DNA of 64,000 nucleotides from Methylobacterium oryzae (GTDB taxonomy: Bacteria; Pseudomonadota; Alphaproteobacteria; Rhizobiales; Beijerinckiaceae). The DNA is taken from contig NZ_CP090349.1 in assembly GCF_021398735.1 (NCBI RefSeq), forward strand, positions 3,233,001-3,297,000. Reading direction: 5' to 3'. The position numbers and the translations under genes are program-made. Shown in pieces: positions 21,440 to 30,521 of this stretch. Numbering within the stretch: the first letter of the stretch is position 1; each line of letters opens with the position of its first letter. The notes beneath the pieces were generated by a model. It worked only from the letters and a program-made list of their open reading frames with translations. It ran no database searches and had not been told where the DNA came from.

Positions 21440-23020
21440 TCAGTGCGCCGGGGCCGCCACCGCGGCGGCGAGCCGGTCGTGCGGGACACCCGACCCGCCC
21501 ACCACCGCGATCCGGCTGCCGCCGGCGCTGCGCCGGCTCGCCCAGTCGCCGATCATCTCCAGGCAGGTGTGGTCGATGGCCGCGAGGTTGTCGGTGGCGA
21601 GGCGGACCTCGCCGCCCGCGGGGGTCCGCTCCAGGGCCGCCGTGAGGCTCGGCAGCTGCAGGAAGGTCGCCGCTCCCGACAGGCGCAGCTCCGGCACGCC
21701 GGGCACTTCGGGGGCCGCCGCGTGCTCGATCCGGAGCCGTCCCTTGCGCAGGCTCGGCAGGGCCTGGATCAGGCTCAGGGCGAGGCCGGTGAGCACCCCG
21801 GTGAGCAGGTCCACCGCCACCACGGTGGCCATCGTGGCGAGCCAGATCGCCGCGGTCAGCCAGCCGTAGCGGGCCTGCAGGTGCAGGGCGTGGGCCGGGC
21901 TCGCCAGCCGCCAGCCGGTGACCACCAGGATGCCGGCGAGGCTCGCGGTCGGCACCAGGGCCAGCAGCCAGGGCAGCACCAGCAGGAACGCCAGGATCCA
22001 GGTCCCGTGCATCACCGTGGCGGCGCGGCTGACGGCGCCCGCCTGCACGTTGGCCGAGGAGCGCACGATCACCCCGGTCATCGGCAGCGCGCCGGCGAGC
22101 CCGCAGATCAGGTTGCCGATGCCCTGCGCGCCGAGTTCCCGGTTGAACTGGGTGCGGGGACCGTCGTGCATCCGGTCGACGGCGGCCGCCGAGAGCAGGC
22201 TCTCGGCGCTGGCGATCACCGCGATCACCAGGGCCATGACCAGGATCTCGGCCTCGGCGAGGCGCGCCCAGGATTCGGCCGCCGGCAGGGCGAGGCCGGA
22301 GAACAGGGCCTCCGGCACCGCCACGCGCTTGACGGCGAGATCCCCGAATCCCGCCACGAGGCTGCCCGCCAGCACGCCGACGAGCGCCCCGGGCAGGAGC
22401 CGGAGCCGCGCCGGGCGCAGCCGCTCCCAGGCGATCATCGCCGCGATGGTGATCCCGCCGACGATCACGGCCCCGGTGCGGTCGCCCGTGCCGCTGACGA
22501 AGTTGAAGAACGCGGCCGGGATCGCCACGAGGTTGTCGAGGCCGCTCGCCCGGGGGAGGGCGTCGGTCAGGACGTGGATCTGGGCCAGCACGATCAGGAT
22601 CCCGATGCCGGCCAGCATGCCGTGCACCACGGCCGGCGAGATCGCCCGGAACCAGCCGCCGACCCGCAGGGCGCCGGCGACGAGCTGGACGAGGCCCGCC
22701 ACCACCAGGACGGGACCCAGGGCGTCGAGACCGTGCGCCTGCACGAACCCGTAGACGATCACGGCGAGCCCGGCGGCGGGCCCGCTGACCTGGAGCGGCG
22801 AGCCGGCGAGGAGGCCGACCACGATGCCGCCGACGATGCCGGTGATGAGGCCGCGCTCCGGCGGCACGCCGGACGCGATGGCGATGCCCATGCACAGGGG
22901 CAGCGCCACCAGGAAGACCACCACGGAGGCGGGCAGGTCCCGGGCGAGGCTCGCCCGGACGGCGCCGTCCGGGGCGAGGGCGCTCTGCAGGCTCGTGGTC
23001 AGGCGGCCGGGGGCGCGCAT
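21440..23020 (-). CDS. SulP-family anion transporter (probable bicarbonate transporter)
   Basis: 526 residues from the ATG at 23020. About 11-14 membrane segments cover residues 20-410, starting with DLPASVVVFLVALPLCMGIAI and including AGPAAGLAVIVYG. A STAS-like domain follows at about 430-526 (LRLSGAATFLQLPSL, DNLAAIDHTCLEMI). SulP proteins exchange sulfate, bicarbonate or other anions. The ATG is 2 bp beyond the carbonic anhydrase stop, so translation is probably coupled. That pairing points to bicarbonate rather than sulfate as substrate. Confidence 0.92.
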   Translation of the reverse strand: MRAPGRLTTSLQSALAPDGAVRASLARDLPASVVVFLVALPLCMGIAIASGVPPERGLITGIVGGIVVGLLAGSPLQVSGPAAGLAVIVYGFVQAHGLDALGPVLVVAGLVQLVAGALRVGGWFRAISPAVVHGMLAGIGILIVLAQIHVLTDALPRASGLDNLVAIPAAFFNFVSGTGDRTGAVIVGGITIAAMIAWERLRPARLRLLPGALVGVLAGSLVAGFGDLAVKRVAVPEALFSGLALPAAESWARLAEAEILVMALVIAVIASAESLLSAAAVDRMHDGPRTQFNRELGAQGIGNLICGLAGALPMTGVIVRSSANVQAGAVSRAATVMHGTWILAFLLVLPWLLALVPTASLAGILVVTGWRLASPAHALHLQARYGWLTAAIWLATMATVVAVDLLTGVLTGLALSLIQALPSLRKGRLRIEHAAAPEVPGVPELRLSGAATFLQLPSLTAALERTPAGGEVRLATDNLAAIDHTCLEMIGDWASRRSAGGSRIAVVGGSGVPHDRLAAAVAAPAH

Positions 23021-23022
23021 GG

Positions 23023-23700
23023 TCAGGCCGCCTGCAGGCGGCTGCTGGCGGAGGAATCCTGCGCCACGGGCATGTCGGCCCCGGCGATCGGCCGGAATTG
23101 CCCGCTCGCGCCGTCGTAGGCCAGGAGGGCACCGGTCTCGATCTCGAAGAACCAGCCGTGCAGCCGCAGGGATCCCTTGGCCAGGGCGGCGGCGACGCTC
23201 GGATGGGTGCGCAGATTGGCGAGCTGGACCACCACGTTCTCCAGGGCCAGGGCGTGGTGGCGGGCCTGGGCGTCCATCCCCTCGGGATAGGCCTCGCAGA
23301 CGATCCGCTCGGCGGCCTCGGCGTGGCGCAACCAGGCCGCGACGCTGGGCATCCGCTTGAGCAGGTCCCGGTTCATCAGCCCCTTCATGGCGCCGCAATC
23401 CGAGTGGCCGCAGACCACGATGTCGCGCACGCCGAGGGCCACCACGGCGTACTCGATTGCCGAGGAGACGCCGCCGACCACGTCGGAGGCCGGGGGCACG
23501 ATGTTGCCGGCGTTGCGGCAGACGAACAGGTCTCCGGGTCCCGCCTGGGTGATGTGCTCGGGCGAGACCCGGGAATCCGCGCAGGCGATGATCAGCGCGC
23601 TCGGGTGCTGACCGTCGCGCACCAGCTGCTGGTACATCTGCCGCTGGCCGGGGAAGACGCTGCCCTGGAAGCTGGCGATGCCCTGGATGAGGTTGTTCAT
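23023..23700 (-). CDS. Beta-class carbonic anhydrase
   Basis: 225 residues. Zinc ligands are visible: Cys in IIACADSRVSPE with its Asp-Arg pair, then His and Cys in VVCGHSDCGAMKG. The enzyme interconverts CO2 and bicarbonate in the cytoplasm. It is the first gene of a two-gene operon with SulP; together they may supply or dispose of bicarbonate, useful to a methylotroph with carboxylating steps. The ATG at 23700 gives the standard N-terminal helix. Confidence 0.95.
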   Translation of the reverse strand: MNNLIQGIASFQGSVFPGQRQMYQQLVRDGQHPSALIIACADSRVSPEHITQAGPGDLFVCRNAGNIVPPASDVVGGVSSAIEYAVVALGVRDIVVCGHSDCGAMKGLMNRDLLKRMPSVAAWLRHAEAAERIVCEAYPEGMDAQARHHALALENVVVQLANLRTHPSVAAALAKGSLRLHGWFFEIETGALLAYDGASGQFRPIAGADMPVAQDSSASSRLQAA

Positions 23701-23868
23701 GAAGGGTCCCTGAGGCCGGGAGAACCGGAAGGCGAGAGCGGGGAAGGGCGATGCGCCGGAGCGCGCAGCGGTGTTCGGTCGGCTCCGCCCGGCCGGAGGG
23801 GCCGGGCGGCGGGTCTCGGTGTCGGGTGACGTGTCGGGTGTCGCGTCGGAGGCCCGGCCTCCGACGTC

Positions 23869-24222
23869 TCAGCGACGGACCCGGCGGCGCTCCGCGGTTC
23901 CGGAGGCCCAGTGCGGGTCGACGACCTGGCCGCGCGCCACGGTGGCCCCAGCCCTGTCGTGAACCATCGGCGCCCCGAGGAGCTGCCCGGACCCGGAGCG
24001 CTGCGAGTGCAGCGAGCGCGGGTCGTGGTGCGGGTCGTTGATGTAGGAGCTCATGTGGCCGCCGCCGGCAGCCTGCCGGCTCCCGCCGCCGCCTTCGCCC
24101 GCCTGCGCCGCCAGGGGCGCTCCGAGGATTCCGACCACGAGGCCGAGGGCGAGGCCGAAGGCGGGACCGGCCGCGTGGCCGCGAACCGGGAGATGTCGGG
24201 ACTGGGTGCGGGACTGGATCAT
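23869..24222 (-). CDS. Secreted hypothetical protein, Gly/His-rich
   Basis: 117 residues from the ATG at 24222, with GAGGAA upstream. The N-terminus has basic residues and a hydrophobic core (AFGLALGLVVGILGAPLAAQAG) suited to export. The mature part is hydrophilic (SSYINDPHHDPRSLHSQRSG, ATVARGQVVDPHWASGTAERR). No family recognised. It sits upstream of, and on the same strand as, carbonic anhydrase, with a 168-bp gap. Confidence 0.6.
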   Translation of the reverse strand: MIQSRTQSRHLPVRGHAAGPAFGLALGLVVGILGAPLAAQAGEGGGGSRQAAGGGHMSSYINDPHHDPRSLHSQRSGSGQLLGAPMVHDRAGATVARGQVVDPHWASGTAERRRVRR

Positions 24223-24587
24223 GACGTTTCCTCGCTGTTCGACTTGTGGCGAGGGACACCGCATCCCTGCCGATAAGTCGACCCTAGTCTACATTTTCGG
24301 AATAGCGTGTGCGCATCGGCACATTGTATCGACGAAAGCTTTAATCCGTGGCGTAAGTACTATCGTGTGCGTCCGCGCACGTCTTTGTCCATCTTGAGAG
24401 AGCGGCCGGGATTAAGGACAGATCTGGCGCCGACGGCGCGGAGCGTGTCCTTCCGGCGCGTGTCCTTCCGGCGCGTGTCCTTCCGGCGCGTGTCCGCGGC
24501 GCGCAGGGCCGCGCGGCCGCCCTCGCACCGCGGACGCGCGCGCTGTCGGGTGCGGTCGGGACGACGGTCGCCCGGGCCGGAGCGGGG
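24223..24587. other. AT-richer interval with a 15-bp tandem repeat
   Basis: 365 bp with no gene. 24280-24400 is clearly less GC-rich than its surroundings and should carry the promoter of the minus-strand secreted-protein gene. The tandem repeat at 24445-24498 lies near the 3' end of the sensor kinase gene. Confidence 0.55.
24445..24498. repeat. Tandem repeat, 15-bp unit, three copies plus part
   Basis: The unit GTGTCCTTCCGGCGC occurs at 24445, 24460 and 24475 without change, then decays (GTGTCCGCG at 24490). Confidence 0.9.
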
Positions 24588-26513
24588 TCAGGCCCGTCCG
24601 GTGTGGAGACGCGCCGCGGGCAGGGGATTGGCCGCCACGTAGACGAGGCCGCCGGCCTCGTAGGTGAGGCTGGCGGTCCTGCCTCCGGCGAGGCCCCGCT
24701 CGAGCAGGCGGGTGCCGAACCCCTTCCGCGACGGCGAGACGACCGGCGGGCCGCCGCACTCGCGCCAGGTCAGCCGCAGGGTCTCGGTGTCGGGACCCGC
24801 CTCCACCGTCCAGGCCAGCGCGGCCCGCCCGCCCGGAACCGACAGGGCGCCGTGCTTGACCGCGTTGGTGCACAATTCGTGCAGGATCATCGTGAGCGCG
24901 AGGGCGCCCTCGGGCGGCAGCCGCAGGTCGGGGCCGTCCAGGGTGATGCGCGGGGTGTTCGCACCCGGAGCGTCCCGGTCCGCAGGGTCACGATCCGAAG
25001 TCTCCCGACCGGAGGAATCCCGGTTCGACGGATCGCCGCCCACGGGGTCCGGACCCAGGAAGGGCCGCACCGCCTGGGCGGCGATGCCGCGCAGATCCGC
25101 GCTCGCCCAGCTCTCGCGGGTCAGGATGTCGTGGGCGCGCGACAGGGCGAGGAGCCGCGCCTCGAAGGCGTCGCGCCCGGCCGCCGCGCCGGCGCCCAGA
25201 TTCTTCAGGCTCTGCGCCGCCATCGCCTGCACGGTGGCGAGGGTATTCTTCACCCGGTGATTGAGTTCGTCGATCAGCAGCCGGTGGGTCTCGGCGCGCC
25301 GGGCCCGCTCGTCCGCCGCCGCCGCGAGGGCGTCGGCGATCATCGCGCCCTCGCGCACGAGGGAGCGGGGCAGCGTCGGCAGGGGCTGGTCGCGGCCCAG
25401 GGTCTCGGCCGCGACCGCCAGATCCAGCAGGGGGCGGGCGATCAGGCCGGCGAGCAGCCACGCGAGCAGCGCCGCCGCGAGGGCCACCGCGCTGCCCGCC
25501 GCCAGGATGCCCCCGCGCAGGGCCGCCACCGAGATGAGGGCCCGGTCGGCCGTCTGCCGCACCACAACCTGCCAGCCGAGGCCCGGATAGTCGCGGTGGC
25601 CGGCCGTGGACGCGCGGGCGCTGAGATACGCGGCGCCGTCCGGCCAGGGGCCGACCCGGCTCGTGCCCTCCGGATCGAGGGGCCGGCCGCCCGCCAGGAC
25701 CGAGCGGGGCAGGGGGGCGCCCTGCAGGGCGGGCGGCCCGAGGAGCACGGTGCCGTCGCGGGACAGGATCAGGATCTCGGCGCCCTGGCGGTGGCCCCGG
25801 AGGCCAGCCTCGAGGATGCGGGCCATGTCGCGCGCCCAGGTCCAGTCGAGATGGGCGGCCAGCACCCCGAGGACGCGGCCGTCCGTCGCCCGCACCGGCG
25901 CTGCGACGTCGAGGAGCCGCAGGGGCTCGCGCGCCGCCGCGCGCGCGGCGGCCTCGTCCGGGGGCATCAGCGCCTCGAGGAGCTTGGCCGGGTGCACGTC
26001 GCCCACGTAGGGGCCCGCGCGGCCGCCGCGGAAATAGTCGCGGCCGGAGACGTCGGCGCCCTCCAGGGCGCCGGTGCTGGTGACGGAGAAGCGCCCGTCG
26101 GCGTCGATCAGCCCGATGATCGAGTAGGCCGGGTAGGTCGCCTGGAGCCGCTCCATCACGGCGCGCTTGGCGGCCGTTCCGGTCCCGGGATCGCGCAGAC
26201 TGTCCGAGGCGGCGGCGATCTGGATGTCGCGCCAGCGCTCGAACATCCCGATATCGAGGCCCCGGGCCATCTGACCGGCGATCTCGGCGAGCTGGCCGCC
26301 GACCTCCGCCTCGAGCCGTCGGGTCGCCTCGCGGCTCACCAGGGCGGCGAGCGTCAGGGTCGTCAGGAAGCCGAGCGTGCCGAAACCCAGGGCCAGCACG
26401 ACGCGCAGCCGCGGCGCGCGCCACCGGTCACGCCATCCGCCGCGGCGGCCGGTCCGGTCCGCGGGGCCGGCGCAGGGCGCCGCAAGGGATTCCGATCGCG
26501 CGACCGCTTGCAT
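24588..26513 (-). CDS. HWE-family membrane sensor histidine kinase
   Basis: 641 residues from the ATG at 26513. One membrane helix lies at about 35-60 and another at about 335-360, enclosing a Cache-like periplasmic sensor (DYFRGGRAGPYVGDVHPAKL). A HAMP-like segment follows. The phospho-acceptor box is DELNHRVKNTLATVQAMAAQ, the N box LHELCTNAVKHGALS, and the late LTWRE motif gives the W-x-E that names the family. A 25-residue Asp/Arg/Ser insert sits before the ATPase part. No response regulator is adjacent; these kinases often signal to general stress PhyR systems or orphan regulators. Confidence 0.9.
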   Translation of the reverse strand: MQAVARSESLAAPCAGPADRTGRRGGWRDRWRAPRLRVVLALGFGTLGFLTTLTLAALVSREATRRLEAEVGGQLAEIAGQMARGLDIGMFERWRDIQIAAASDSLRDPGTGTAAKRAVMERLQATYPAYSIIGLIDADGRFSVTSTGALEGADVSGRDYFRGGRAGPYVGDVHPAKLLEALMPPDEAAARAAAREPLRLLDVAAPVRATDGRVLGVLAAHLDWTWARDMARILEAGLRGHRQGAEILILSRDGTVLLGPPALQGAPLPRSVLAGGRPLDPEGTSRVGPWPDGAAYLSARASTAGHRDYPGLGWQVVVRQTADRALISVAALRGGILAAGSAVALAAALLAWLLAGLIARPLLDLAVAAETLGRDQPLPTLPRSLVREGAMIADALAAAADERARRAETHRLLIDELNHRVKNTLATVQAMAAQSLKNLGAGAAAGRDAFEARLLALSRAHDILTRESWASADLRGIAAQAVRPFLGPDPVGGDPSNRDSSGRETSDRDPADRDAPGANTPRITLDGPDLRLPPEGALALTMILHELCTNAVKHGALSVPGGRAALAWTVEAGPDTETLRLTWRECGGPPVVSPSRKGFGTRLLERGLAGGRTASLTYEAGGLVYVAANPLPAARLHTGRA

Positions 26514-26702
26514 CCGATCTCCCTGGGATCGGCCGGCTCCCGGTGGAGGGAGATCGTGCCCGCGATCCCGTCTCAGCACGCGGGGCAGGCCTCAGCAAGG
26601 CGGAAACGGGCCTCGGCGATGCAGAATTTCTATCGGGAGTTGCAAATCTGCACCCCGTCGTCCCCCGGCGTCTGGGTGCGGTCCGGGCTGCCGGCCGGGG
26701 CC

Positions 26703-27569
26703 TCAGTCCTCGAGAAGGGCGTGGGCCGCCCGGACCAGGAGCCCGCCCGGCCGGCGCAGGGCGTCGAGCACCGAGAAGTGCTCGGCCCCGGGGACCGGCA
26801 GCAGGGAGCCGGGGGCGTGGGCCGCCGCCCGCAGGGCGTGCAGGTTGCGGGCGTCGTGGATCAGCGCCGGCAGTTCGCGGGAGCCGTAGGCGATGCAGAG
26901 CGGCTTCGCGATCACCGGGAGCCGCAGGGGCGACAGGGTCTCGATCTCGCCGTCGGTGAGGCTCAGCTTGGCGTCCAGGGAGGTCTGGCGGATCGGCGCG
27001 AGGTCGTAGACGCCGGAGATCGCCAGACCCGCCGCCACCGCCGGATGGCCGAGCTGCATCGCGGTGAGCAGCCCGCCCGCCGACCAGCCCGACAGGATCA
27101 GGGGACCGCGGATCCCGCGCGCGGCCCCGTGGGCGGCCAGCCAGTCGAGGGCCGCGCCGATCTCCGCCACGATCCGGGAAAGGCTCGCCTCCGGCGCCAG
27201 GGTGTAGCCGACCATCGCCACCGACCAGCCGGCGGCGTTCGGGCCCTCCGCGAAGCAGGCGAACAGCTCCCGGGCGCCTCGCTGCCAGTAGCCCCCGTGG
27301 ATGAAGACCAGGCAGGGCGCCGCCGCGTCCCGCGCCGGGTAGAGGTCGAGGGCGTTGCGGGCGCCGGGGCCGTAGGGCACGTCGAGGCCGGCCGGATGCG
27401 CCGCCCGATAGGCGGCCGAGGCCGCGTCCCGGGCGGCCACCTGGGCGGCGCTGTCGGCCACCGCGCGGGTGTTGTCGTAGCAGGCGTCCCGCGCCTCCTG
27501 CGCGAGGGTGTCCCAGCGGCGGCGCGGATCCGCGGGGGTCGGATCGTCCAGGCGGAACTCCAGCACCAT
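26703..27569 (-). CDS. Alpha/beta hydrolase, arylformamidase (kynurenine formamidase)-like
   Basis: 288 residues from the ATG at 27569. The HGGYWQ oxyanion motif is typical of kynurenine formamidases and related esterases. The nucleophile is in SGWSAGG (GxSxG), and the catalytic His is probably in GAEHFSVLDAL near the end. The enzyme would hydrolyse a formamide or ester. No tryptophan-degradation genes are nearby, so the substrate is uncertain. Confidence 0.82.
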   Translation of the reverse strand: MVLEFRLDDPTPADPRRRWDTLAQEARDACYDNTRAVADSAAQVAARDAASAAYRAAHPAGLDVPYGPGARNALDLYPARDAAAPCLVFIHGGYWQRGARELFACFAEGPNAAGWSVAMVGYTLAPEASLSRIVAEIGAALDWLAAHGAARGIRGPLILSGWSAGGLLTAMQLGHPAVAAGLAISGVYDLAPIRQTSLDAKLSLTDGEIETLSPLRLPVIAKPLCIAYGSRELPALIHDARNLHALRAAAHAPGSLLPVPGAEHFSVLDALRRPGGLLVRAAHALLED

Positions 27570-27636
27570 CGTGTCCGTCTCGGGCCGCTGCGGTCGCCCG
27601 CACCATGGCAGGCGGCCGGGCCCGGGTCGAGGCGGT

Positions 27637-27987
27637 TCAGAAGCCGGGCGCGGCACCCGGGACGGTGCCGCCGTAGCCCCAGCCCGTGAGCGGCGGCGCC
27701 GCGACCCGCTCGCGCGTCGCCGGCGCGACCGTGCGGGCGAGGGGCCGGGGCCGCTGCCAGACCCGCCAGAGCGGCCGGTCGCGCGCCGCCATGCGGGCGA
27801 GGGTCAGGTCCATGTCGGAGGCCGCGCGGTGATGCGGTCGCCCGGCGTGGGGACCGGCCTGCCGGCGGGCCTCGGCCGGGGCGGCCAGCAGCGGGGCCGT
27901 CGGCAGGAGGAGCGTCGGCAAGAGGAGCGTCGACAAGAGGAGCGTCGACAGGAGGACGGCGAGGATCGGGGCGGGACCGGGACGCAT
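27637..27987 (-). CDS. Secreted hypothetical protein with repeat-built signal peptide
   Basis: 116 residues. The hydrophobic core of the signal peptide is built from near-identical 5-residue units (LLSTL, LLSTL, LLPTL, LLPTA) encoded by a 15-bp tandem repeat. It ends in AAPAEA. The mature part is short, basic and Pro-rich, with no family match that I recognise. It lies 67 bp upstream of the hydrolase on the same strand. Confidence 0.6.
   Translation of the reverse strand: MRPGPAPILAVLLSTLLLSTLLLPTLLLPTAPLLAAPAEARRQAGPHAGRPHHRAASDMDLTLARMAARDRPLWRVWQRPRPLARTVAPATRERVAAPPLTGWGYGGTVPGAAPGF
27895..27956. repeat. 15-bp tandem repeat inside a signal-peptide coding region
   Basis: Four imperfect copies of a unit like AGGAGCGTCGACAAG. 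The unit length is a multiple of three, so copy-number change keeps the frame and lengthens or shortens the signal peptide core. Confidence 0.8.
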
Positions 27988-28183
27988 GGTCGGGGCTCCG
28001 GGACGAGCGGGCCGAAGGGGCCCTACCCGGCGGCTACGCCCGAACGTCGTCCCGGTTCCGGAGCGGCGCCGGCCGGGCCGGGCATTGCCCTGGATCCCCG
28101 GAAGGCCGAGAACTCCGGCGGACTCCGCGCCCCTCCGAAACCGATTCGGGAGGGTCGGTGTGCCGGCCGCGGCCCGGCCAAGA

Positions 28184-28223
28184 CCTGGCCAAGACCTAGC
28201 CAAGACCCAGCCAAGACCTCCCC
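28184..28223. repeat. 11-bp tandem repeat upstream of the deacetylase gene
   Basis: Imperfect copies of CCAAGACCTGG lie immediately before the start of the M20 deacetylase gene, in its 5' leader. Confidence 0.7.
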
Positions 28224-28248
28224 ACGGCCTCCCCACGACATGGGATCC

Positions 28249-29481
28249 ATGACAGAGTCCGCACAGACCGCCACGCCGCGCCCCGGCACGCCCGATCCGG
28301 CGGCGCTGCTCGCCGCGCTCGTCGCCTTCGACACGGTGAGCGCCCGCTCGAACCTGCCTCTGATCGACTGGGCGGAGGCCTATTGCCGCGACCTCGGCGC
28401 CGCGGTGGAGCGGGTGCCGGATCCGACGGGCCGGAAGGCGGCGCTGCTGGTCAGCGTCGGACCGTACGAGACGCGCCCCGGCTACGTGCTCTCCGGCCAC
28501 AGCGACGTGGTGCCGACCGACGGCCAGCCCTGGTCGTCGGACCCGTTCGTCCTGCGGGAGGAGGGCGGGCGGCTCTACGGGCGCGGCACCTCCGACATGA
28601 AGGGGTTCCTCGCGGTCTGCCTCGCGCTCCTGCCCGAGATGGTCGCGGCGGAACTCGCCACCCCGATCCACATCGCGATCTCGTACGACGAGGAGATCGG
28701 GTGCCTCGGCGTGCGCCCGCTGATCGCCCGGATGCTCGAGCGCGTGCCGCGGCCGCTCGGCTGCTTCGTGGGCGAGCCGACCGGAATGGACGTGGTGGTC
28801 GGCCACAAGGGCAAATCGGCCGCCCGCCTCACCTTCCGCGGCAAGGCCAGCCACTCGGCCCTGGCGCCCCAGGGGGTCAACGCGGTCGAGTACGCCGCCC
28901 GCTTCATCGAGCATGTCCGCCTGTCGGCGGAGGCCATCGCCCGGGACGGCGCCCGCGACGCGCTCTACGACGTGCCCCACACCACCGGCCTGTCGAGCGT
29001 GGTCCGGGGCGGATCGGCGCTCAACATCGTGCCCGACAGCTGCAGCGTCGAGTTCGAGTACCGGGCGATCGGCGCGGACGATGCCGCCGCGCTGGCGGCG
29101 TCCGCGATCGCCTACGCCACCGGGACGTTGGCGCCGCTGATGCGGGCCGGCGATCCGGCCTGCGGCGTCGCGGTCGAGCCGCTGATCGATTATCCGGGCC
29201 TCGACACCGATCCGGAGGCGGCGATCGTGACCCTGGCCAAGCGCCTCGCGGGCCGCAACGGCCACGCCAAGGTCTCGTACGGCACGGAGGGCGGGCTGTT
29301 CGAGCGGCTCGGCGGCGTGCCGGCCGTGGTGATCGGGCCGGGCTCGATCGCGCGCGCCCACCGGGCGGACGAGTACGTCACCCGGGACGAACTCGCGGCC
29401 TGCGCGGGCTTCGTGCGGCAGCTGATCGGCGCCTGCGTGACCGGCTCCGCGGCGGCGTCCCAGGGTGCGCTCCCGGGCTGA
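28249..29481 (+). CDS. argE: Acetylornithine deacetylase-type M20 metallopeptidase
   Basis: 410 residues from the ATG at 28249; an ATG 9 bp earlier is possible. The metal site is complete: SGHSDVVPTDG, GRGTSDMKGF, SYDEEIGCLG, GEPTGMDVV and the late AHRADEYV. GKASHSALAPQGVNAVEYA marks the dimerisation domain. It has the ArgE pattern (FDTVSARSNLPLIDW). The reaction would be N-acetylornithine to ornithine and acetate. Many alphaproteobacteria use ArgJ instead, so this paralogue may act on another N-acyl amino acid. No arg genes are adjacent. Confidence 0.85.
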   Translation: MTESAQTATPRPGTPDPAALLAALVAFDTVSARSNLPLIDWAEAYCRDLGAAVERVPDPTGRKAALLVSVGPYETRPGYVLSGHSDVVPTDGQPWSSDPFVLREEGGRLYGRGTSDMKGFLAVCLALLPEMVAAELATPIHIAISYDEEIGCLGVRPLIARMLERVPRPLGCFVGEPTGMDVVVGHKGKSAARLTFRGKASHSALAPQGVNAVEYAARFIEHVRLSAEAIARDGARDALYDVPHTTGLSSVVRGGSALNIVPDSCSVEFEYRAIGADDAAALAASAIAYATGTLAPLMRAGDPACGVAVEPLIDYPGLDTDPEAAIVTLAKRLAGRNGHAKVSYGTEGGLFERLGGVPAVVIGPGSIARAHRADEYVTRDELAACAGFVRQLIGACVTGSAAASQGALPG

Positions 29482-29558
29482 ACCGGCCTCCGCGCCGGTC
29501 GGGCGCGCCGCCGGTCCGCGGAGCCTCCGCCGCGCGGCGCGATCTCACCAGGGCGATC

Positions 29559-30521
29559 TCACCAGGGGATGCGACCGAAGCGGTCGACCAGCCGCCGGTA
29601 CTCGGCCTCGCTCTCGGCCCTCGACGTCCCGCCCTGGCCGACATCCGAGCTTCCGGAGCCCGGATGCACGAGGCGGCACACCAGCGGCAGGACGAAGCCG
29701 TGGCGCGCGAGCTGCACGTTGGGGCCGCCGAGCTGGAGGACGTTGGCGAGCCACGGGCGGACCAGGGAAGCATGCTGCAGCGTGACGGGCGCCGTCGCCT
29801 CGACGAGGTGGGCGCGGCGCAGGCCGGTCTCGGCGAGGCGGCCGAGCCACTCGTTGTCGTAGTGCCACTTCGCGGCCGGGCTGATCGCGCCGACCTGCGC
29901 GAAGGTCGTCCGCCGCATCAACCAGCCCGACGGCGTCGCGAAGTCGTTGATCCGCACCACCTCGCCGGCCTCGTCGGTCTCGAGCTGCGTCGAGGAGACG
30001 AAATCGAAGCGGTCCAGGGCGCGGACGGCGACGCCCAGATAGGGCGGCAGCCAGCGATCGTCGTCCTCGAGGAAGCCGACGAGGTCCCAGCTGTCGTCGA
30101 CGGCGGCGATGGCGGCGTTCAGCGCGGGGATCTGGCCCTTGCGCGCGCCGCGCGCGAAGGTGACCTGCGGGTGCGCGGCGAGCCGTGCCGGGATCTCGGT
30201 CCCGGGATCGGTCCCGACGAAGAAGTGGATCGTCGCCGGCCGGTCGAGCTCCTGGGCGTTGGCGCTCGCGATCGCGTGCTCCAGGAAGTACGGGCCGGCC
30301 TCTCCGGCCAGGGTCGAGGGTTTGAGCCGCGACGGCGTGATGACGCGATTCGCATGGTCAAGGCTCGCCGGTTCTGCGGATACGGTTTGCGGTCCGGTTC
30401 CCCCGATCTGCGCGCCGTCACGCGTGATCACCGCGCGTCGACCGAGAGAGACTTGCAGAACTGGAGCCGAGACGGGACCGTGCCTGTCAAGTCTCGGACG
30501 ATCGGTTCGGGTTGAGTTCAA
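29559..30521 (-). CDS. Family 2-like glycosyltransferase
   Basis: Up to 320 residues; only TTG (30521) or GTG (about 30430) codons can start it, so the true start is uncertain. The GT-A fold is indicated by YFLEHAIASANAQ, GARKGQIPALNAAIAA and the acidic metal motif LVGFLEDDDRWLPPYL. Next come FATPSGWLMRRTTFAQVG and KWHYDNEWL, which fit a family-2 transferase. Acceptor and donor unknown. It is an orphan; the first acetyltransferase in the window is too far away to count as a cluster. Confidence 0.75.
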   Translation of the reverse strand: MNSTRTDRPRLDRHGPVSAPVLQVSLGRRAVITRDGAQIGGTGPQTVSAEPASLDHANRVITPSRLKPSTLAGEAGPYFLEHAIASANAQELDRPATIHFFVGTDPGTEIPARLAAHPQVTFARGARKGQIPALNAAIAAVDDSWDLVGFLEDDDRWLPPYLGVAVRALDRFDFVSSTQLETDEAGEVVRINDFATPSGWLMRRTTFAQVGAISPAAKWHYDNEWLGRLAETGLRRAHLVEATAPVTLQHASLVRPWLANVLQLGGPNVQLARHGFVLPLVCRLVHPGSGSSDVGQGGTSRAESEAEYRRLVDRFGRIPW

